Below the pieces are notes generated by a model. The model ran no database searches and was not told where the DNA came from. It saw only the letters and a list, made by a program, of their open reading frames with translations. DNA of 16,348 nt. It comes from DASPXY01 sp038227745 (GTDB lineage: Bacteria > Planctomycetota > Planctomycetia > Gemmatales > Gemmataceae). Below are positions 13,441 to 16,348 of this stretch, piece after piece. The position numbers and the translations under genes were made by a program. The stretch covers positions 1 to 16,348 of the forward strand of contig JBBRPS010000130.1 of the NCBI GenBank assembly GCA_038227745.1, given 5' to 3'. How positions within the stretch are numbered: position 1 is the first letter of the stretch; every line of letters begins with the position of its first letter.

Positions 13441-14364
13441 ATGAAACGCCTGTGTGCCGGACTGACCGGGACGCTGGTCGTGGTCGCTGTGCTGCTGTCG
13501 CGGCGCACCATCCCCGCGGACGCGCCGGATTCGACGCCCTTCCGCGTCAAGACGGAGCCGCGCAACCCCTGGAACCACCTGAAGCTCAACAACGACCCTG
13601 CCACTTTCCGCTTCGCCATCGTGACGGACCGCACCGGCGGCGCCCGCCCCGGCGTCTTCGAGCGCGCCGTCGAGCAACTCAACTGGCTGCAGCCGGAGTT
13701 CGTCGTCACCGTCGGCGATCTGATCCAGGGCGGCTCCGAGGACCTCGCCAAGATCAACCGCCAGTGGCAGGAGTTCAACGGCTTCATCGCCAAGCTCGAC
13801 ATGCCGTTCTTCTATCTGCCCGGCAACCACGACCTCAGCAACAAGGTGGCGGACAATCGCTGGGGAGAACTGTTCGGCCGCCGCTACTACCACTTCGTCT
13901 ACAAGGACGTGCTGTTCCTGATGCTCAACACCGAGGACCCGCCGAAGAACAAGTCGGGGAAGTTCGGCGCTGAGCAGATGGCGTACGTCAAGAAGGTGCT
14001 GGAGGAGGTCCGGGGCGTGCGCTGGACGCTGGTGTTCCTGCACAAGCCGGTCTGGACCTACCCGGGCATCGACCGCACGGGCTGGCCGGAGGTGGAGAAG
14101 AGGCTGTCGGGGCGGCGCTACACCGTCTTCGCGGGGCACAAGCACAAGTACGAGCGCTTCGTACGCAACGGCCAGCGCTACTACATGCTGGCCACGACCG
14201 GCGGCGCCAGCAAGCTGCGTGGGGCACCTTTAGGGGAGTTCGACCATCTCGTCTGGGTGACAATGAAGCGGGACGGGCCGGTGCTGGCGAACCTGATGAT
14301 GGAAGGCATCTTCCCCGAAGATCTCAAACGGGCGGCGGCGGCCGCTGCGAAACCCGCCCCGTGA
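13441..14364 (+). CDS. Exported metallophosphoesterase
   Basis: The 307-residue calcineurin-like phosphoesterase has an N-terminal hydrophobic segment (about 5-20), acting as signal peptide or anchor. Motifs in order: VTDRTGG (61-67, motif I with D63), VGDLIQGG (91-98, D93), PGNHD (127-131), FLHKPVW (199-205, H201) and AGHKHKYE (231-238, H233 and H235). These bind a two-metal centre that hydrolyses phosphate esters. Motif I has D-x-T instead of the usual D-x-H, which I have seen in planctomycete members, so it may be normal there. The substrate is unknown. I chose the ATG at 13441: GAGGGA lies about 8 bases upstream and the hydrophobic segment begins there, whereas the frame starting at 13387 adds 18 hydrophilic residues. 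It appears to be a single-gene unit followed by a large palindrome. Confidence 0.88.
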   Translation: MKRLCAGLTGTLVVVAVLLSRRTIPADAPDSTPFRVKTEPRNPWNHLKLNNDPATFRFAIVTDRTGGARPGVFERAVEQLNWLQPEFVVTVGDLIQGGSEDLAKINRQWQEFNGFIAKLDMPFFYLPGNHDLSNKVADNRWGELFGRRYYHFVYKDVLFLMLNTEDPPKNKSGKFGAEQMAYVKKVLEEVRGVRWTLVFLHKPVWTYPGIDRTGWPEVEKRLSGRRYTVFAGHKHKYERFVRNGQRYYMLATTGGASKLRGAPLGEFDHLVWVTMKRDGPVLANLMMEGIFPEDLKRAAAAAAKPAP

Positions 14365-14379
14365 GGAACCGGCTTATTA

Positions 14380-14473
14380 CTCCGGCGCCGAAGATGGTCA
14401 CACAAGCCCGACGCGCAAGCGAGGGGTCCCTTGCTTGCGCTTCGGGCTTGTGTGAGGATCTTACCCGCCGGAG
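14380..14473. repeat. Large palindrome with 46-base arms
   Basis: Arms 14380-14425 and 14428-14473 are complementary with about eight mismatches and a 2-base centre. The core AGCCCGA.GCGCAAGC is strongest. A 27-base copy of the left arm lies at 1-27. It begins 16 bases after the metallophosphoesterase stop and could end its transcription. I recognise AAGCCCGACGCGCAAGCGAGGG as a sequence repeated between genes in planctomycetes. Confidence 0.8.
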
Positions 14474-14486
14474 GAGCGACTAAGCT

Positions 14487-14566
14487 CACCTGCCGGGGCC
14501 GCTGCAAGAGCTTGATATCGCGCGAAAGCAGTAATGCGGCCCCGGTCAGGTGCAGCGGCTGGTTCG
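14487..14566. repeat. Dispersed repeat of the 'NQPLHLTGAA' type
   Basis: CACCTGCCGGGGCCGC (14487-14502) and GCGGCCCCGGTCAGGTG (14536-14552) are inverted repeats with one extra base. On the minus strand the sequence reads in one frame as PNQPLHLTGAALLLSRDIK. I recognise that false peptide from many planctomycete database entries, where it marks a repeated intergenic element rather than a protein. It adjoins the 14380-14473 palindrome and lies just past the stop of the TIGR03067-like gene. Confidence 0.6.
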
Positions 14567-14586
14567 GCGCGGCCGCACTCGATGTT

Positions 14587-15069
14587 TCACTCCTTGACAC
14601 GCTCCAGTGTGATCATTCCCAGGCTACTGTCAGCCTCTGTCATGAACTCCTTGGGACGTCCCTTTTTTGCGGCTTCCAAACCGCGCAAGCAAATGACGAG
14701 GCGATCCTTCTCGAACTTGAAAATGCCTTGCATCGTCTTGCCCTTCTGCGGACCTTCTGAAACGACTAGATCGATCTGTTTGGGTGTCTTGCTCGAATCG
14801 AGTTTCAGGGAGGACTTCCCGGCTGACTTTTCGCCCGCGTCGGCAATTTGTACCTCCAAGCCTTTGAACGACCAGCGCATCCCCTTGAGTTCTTTAGCCG
14901 GAGTCTTCCTGCCATCGGCTTCCAGGGCGACTACTTTCCAACTACCCTCGAGCAGCTTGGAATCGTCCTTGGCATCTTTTGGCGGTTTGGCGTCATCCGC
15001 GAGTAACGCTGGAAGACAGCAGGCACATCCAACCAACAGGACGAAACAGAGGAGAGTCGGCAAACGCAT
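14587..15069 (-). CDS. TIGR03067-like secreted lipoprotein
   Basis: The 160-residue product has a signal sequence with lipobox LVGC (12-15), predicting a lipid-anchored protein; cleavage after ALLA by signal peptidase I is the alternative. The mature part carries the planctomycete TIGR03067 pattern: LLEGSWKVVALEADGRKTP (39-57), MRWSFKGLEVQI, PKQIDLVVSEGPQKGKTMQG, GIFKFEKDRLVICL, then RPKEF and a final ITLERVKE. The function of the family is unknown; the fold resembles a lipocalin-like beta barrel. The ATG at 15069 has AAGGAG seven bases upstream. The gene is visibly less GC-rich than its neighbours. Confidence 0.9.
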   Translation of the reverse strand: MRLPTLLCFVLLVGCACCLPALLADDAKPPKDAKDDSKLLEGSWKVVALEADGRKTPAKELKGMRWSFKGLEVQIADAGEKSAGKSSLKLDSSKTPKQIDLVVSEGPQKGKTMQGIFKFEKDRLVICLRGLEAAKKGRPKEFMTEADSSLGMITLERVKE

Positions 15070-15649
15070 CGCTTGCTCCTTACGGGAGTGTCGTTCGAGT
15101 CCGTAGCACCGGAGCTACAGTTCTACAAATAGGATGCTATTCGCGTGGATTTATTCCCTCCTTGCCGCCGAACTATTGATAGTGTGCGCCGGCGCAAGAT
15201 AATCCCAGCCGCGGCACAACCTAACACCATAACAACAAGCAACAGTAGCGGGCCGGGGGCCACGGATGCCGCACAATGCTCGCTTTCGCCCTCGCTTCTG
15301 CCTGATTCCCGCGAACAGCAGGCAGAAGTGGCGCCATCCCCTGCGCCGCCTTGTCGGGCACTCTGCCACGGGCCATTCTCCCGCGCCGCCCTCCCCTGTC
15401 AAGCGAATTCCCTCCCGCCTTCTCCGGATCTCCGGGTCGCTGGGCTTCTCCCCGCCGCGGTTCCGCGGCCCGCCCATGAGGGTACGATGAGAAGGCCGCC
15501 GCGCTTTACCCTCCGCAGCGGATACCATGGAGAGAGGGGAGCAGAGAGGGGGTGGCTCCCCGCCCGTCGCGTCGGGGCCTGGTGTCCTCTGTCCCGGTGA
15601 GATCAGGTGCTTATGTTCGTGGATCGTGTCGTCCTCTACGTGAAGGGCG
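15070..15649. other. Intergenic region with weak signals only
   Basis: These 580 bases hold no convincing gene: the open frames on both strands lack ribosome-binding sites and recognisable content. I see an inverted repeat CTTCTGCCTG-N14-CAGGCAGAAG at 15295-15328 and a small GTAGC/GCTAC hairpin near 15103-15118. A weak promoter-like pair, TTCCGC (15461-15466) and TACGAT (15483-15488) with a 16-base spacer, points to the right. Its -35 is identical to the one at 3155. Confidence 0.4.
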
Positions 15650-15907
15650 GTGACGTTCGGTTTCCTGCTCGATCTCGCAGGCGCCGACCCAGCGAACCCT
15701 GTCAGGGTGACCCACCTTGGGCACTTGAACTACTGGCGGAATGCCGTAGCCCATCAGAAGGCGACTCCGCCCCCGACTGGTGTACCCGCGTTCCTTATTT
15801 TGGCCGATATTCAGACTTGGCGTGCGTCTTGCGATGGACTCGCAACCTCTTTGGACGATATAATTCGTGATGAATTACTCCGTATCCTCGGCGTTGCCCC
15901 GTGGTGA
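15650..15907 (+). CDS. HEPN-like domain protein, probably an N-terminally truncated fragment
   Basis: This 85-residue frame from a GTG contains HLNYWRNAVAHQ (25-36). R30-N-AVA-H35 is the R-N-x3-H motif of HEPN domains, which are often RNases in toxin, CRISPR or defence systems. The rest, LADIQTWRASCDGLATSLDD then IIRDELLRILGVAPW, is helical and resembles the C-terminus of planctomycete proteins of this type. HEPN domains usually need 100-150 residues, so the N-terminal helices are missing. The upstream sequence VLMFVDRVVLYVKGGDVRF is open in the +1 frame from 15607, which may be the lost part broken by a frameshift near 15655. No clear ribosome-binding site precedes the GTG. It is probably a remnant. 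Confidence 0.55.
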   Translation: MTFGFLLDLAGADPANPVRVTHLGHLNYWRNAVAHQKATPPPTGVPAFLILADIQTWRASCDGLATSLDDIIRDELLRILGVAPW

Positions 15908-15931
15908 CGCACGGAGGGGAGGGATCTGGCG

Positions 15932-16348
15932 ATGACGATGCAGGTGAGCGGGCCGCTGCTGGACCGCATCGACCTGCACATCGAGGTGCCCGCCGTGCCG
16001 TTCCAGGAGCTGTCGGCCGGCGCCGACGGCACCACCAGTGCGGCGATGCGCGAGCAGGTGTCGCAGGCGCGTGAGGTGCAGCGGCGGCGCTGGGGCGGCG
16101 CTGGGGCGAAGCTGAACAGCCGCATGAGCAGCCGCGGGCTGCGGGCGCACTGCAGTCTGTCGGCGGAGGCGCGCGACCTGCTGAAGGCGGCTATGGAGAA
16201 CCTGGGACTGTCGGCGCGGGCGCACGACCGCATCCTGCGGGTGGCGCGCACCATCGCCGACCTGGAGGGGGCGGCGGACCTCCGGCAGGGGCACGTCACC
16301 GAGGCCATCGCCTACCGCACCCTCGACCGCAAGCTCTGGGCCCGCTGA
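15932..16348 (+). CDS. ComM/YifB-family AAA+ ATPase, C-terminal fragment
   Basis: The 138 residues match the end of ComM/YifB (magnesium-chelatase-like ATPases): SGPLLDRIDLHIEVPAVPF (6-24) with the arginine finger, SAAMREQV, then the C-terminal domain with GLSARAHDRILRVARTIADL (92-111) and ITEA-like VTEAIAYRTLDRKLW. Full-length proteins have about 500 residues. The N-terminal Lon-protease-like domain and the Walker A and B motifs are absent, and upstream DNA encodes the HEPN-like fragment instead. ComM is a helicase aiding branch migration in natural transformation; this piece cannot hydrolyse ATP by itself. A GGAGGGGAGGG tract lies upstream of the ATG, so a stand-alone product could be made. 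It is more likely a 5'-truncated copy. The gene ends exactly at the window edge. Confidence 0.8.
   Translation: MTMQVSGPLLDRIDLHIEVPAVPFQELSAGADGTTSAAMREQVSQAREVQRRRWGGAGAKLNSRMSSRGLRAHCSLSAEARDLLKAAMENLGLSARAHDRILRVARTIADLEGAADLRQGHVTEAIAYRTLDRKLWAR

Noticed and set aside
14487..14566. Imperfect palindrome as an integron attC site
   Set aside because: No convincing GTTRRRY/RYYYAAC core sites at the ends, and no integrase or cassette array nearby.
15145..15600. Overlapping open frames on both strands in the 15070-15649 gap
   Set aside because: Low-complexity Pro/Arg/Ser composition, no ribosome-binding sites and no family resemblance.

Overview
The window looks like chromosomal DNA of a GC-rich planctomycete, most likely a relative of Gemmata (Gemmataceae). 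This rests on the gene families: short secreted proteins resembling TIGR03067 and TIGR03000, a PA14-containing multihaem cytochrome paired with a beta-propeller dehydrogenase-like protein, a secreted caspase-like protein, and several kinds of dispersed palindromic repeat between genes. The taxon is inferred from family content; no rRNA or tRNA gene was seen.

Layout. 1-1885: a repeat copy, a small conserved protein of unknown function and a spinster-like MFS transporter, both on the minus strand. 2020-4279 (plus): a degenerate EF-hand-like protein behind a near-consensus promoter, a stand-alone zinc-type ribosomal protein S18 (rpsR), a long inverted repeat, and a polytopic membrane protein. 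4312-5217 (minus): a secreted caspase-like protein. 5295-6502 (minus): a toxin-antitoxin cluster. It holds a Phd/YefM-like antitoxin whose MazF/PemK-like toxin is cut to a 41-codon stub, then an intact antitoxin/RelE-ParE toxin pair, then a truncated short ORF. 6697-11102 (minus): a five-haem PA14 cytochrome followed by a secreted beta-propeller protein, probably one extracytoplasmic redox pair. 11301-12212 (minus): a secreted Gly/His/Tyr-rich protein with a TIGR03000-like domain. 12745-14364 (plus): a DUF883-like membrane-anchored protein and a metallophosphoesterase. 14380-14566: two adjoining repeats. 14587-15069 (minus): a TIGR03067-like lipoprotein. 15650-16348 (plus): two C-terminal fragments, one HEPN-like and one of the ComM/YifB ATPase.

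Most genes are separated by sizeable gaps and change strand often, so operons are few. The supported ones are the two toxin-antitoxin units and possibly the cytochrome/propeller pair. The palindromes sit mainly next to stop codons or between genes and may serve as terminators.

No large new system is evident. The features most worth a second look are the eroded and joined toxin-antitoxin modules, the repeat families, the secreted caspase-like protein, the split cytochrome/dehydrogenase pair, and the ComM and HEPN remnants at the right edge.
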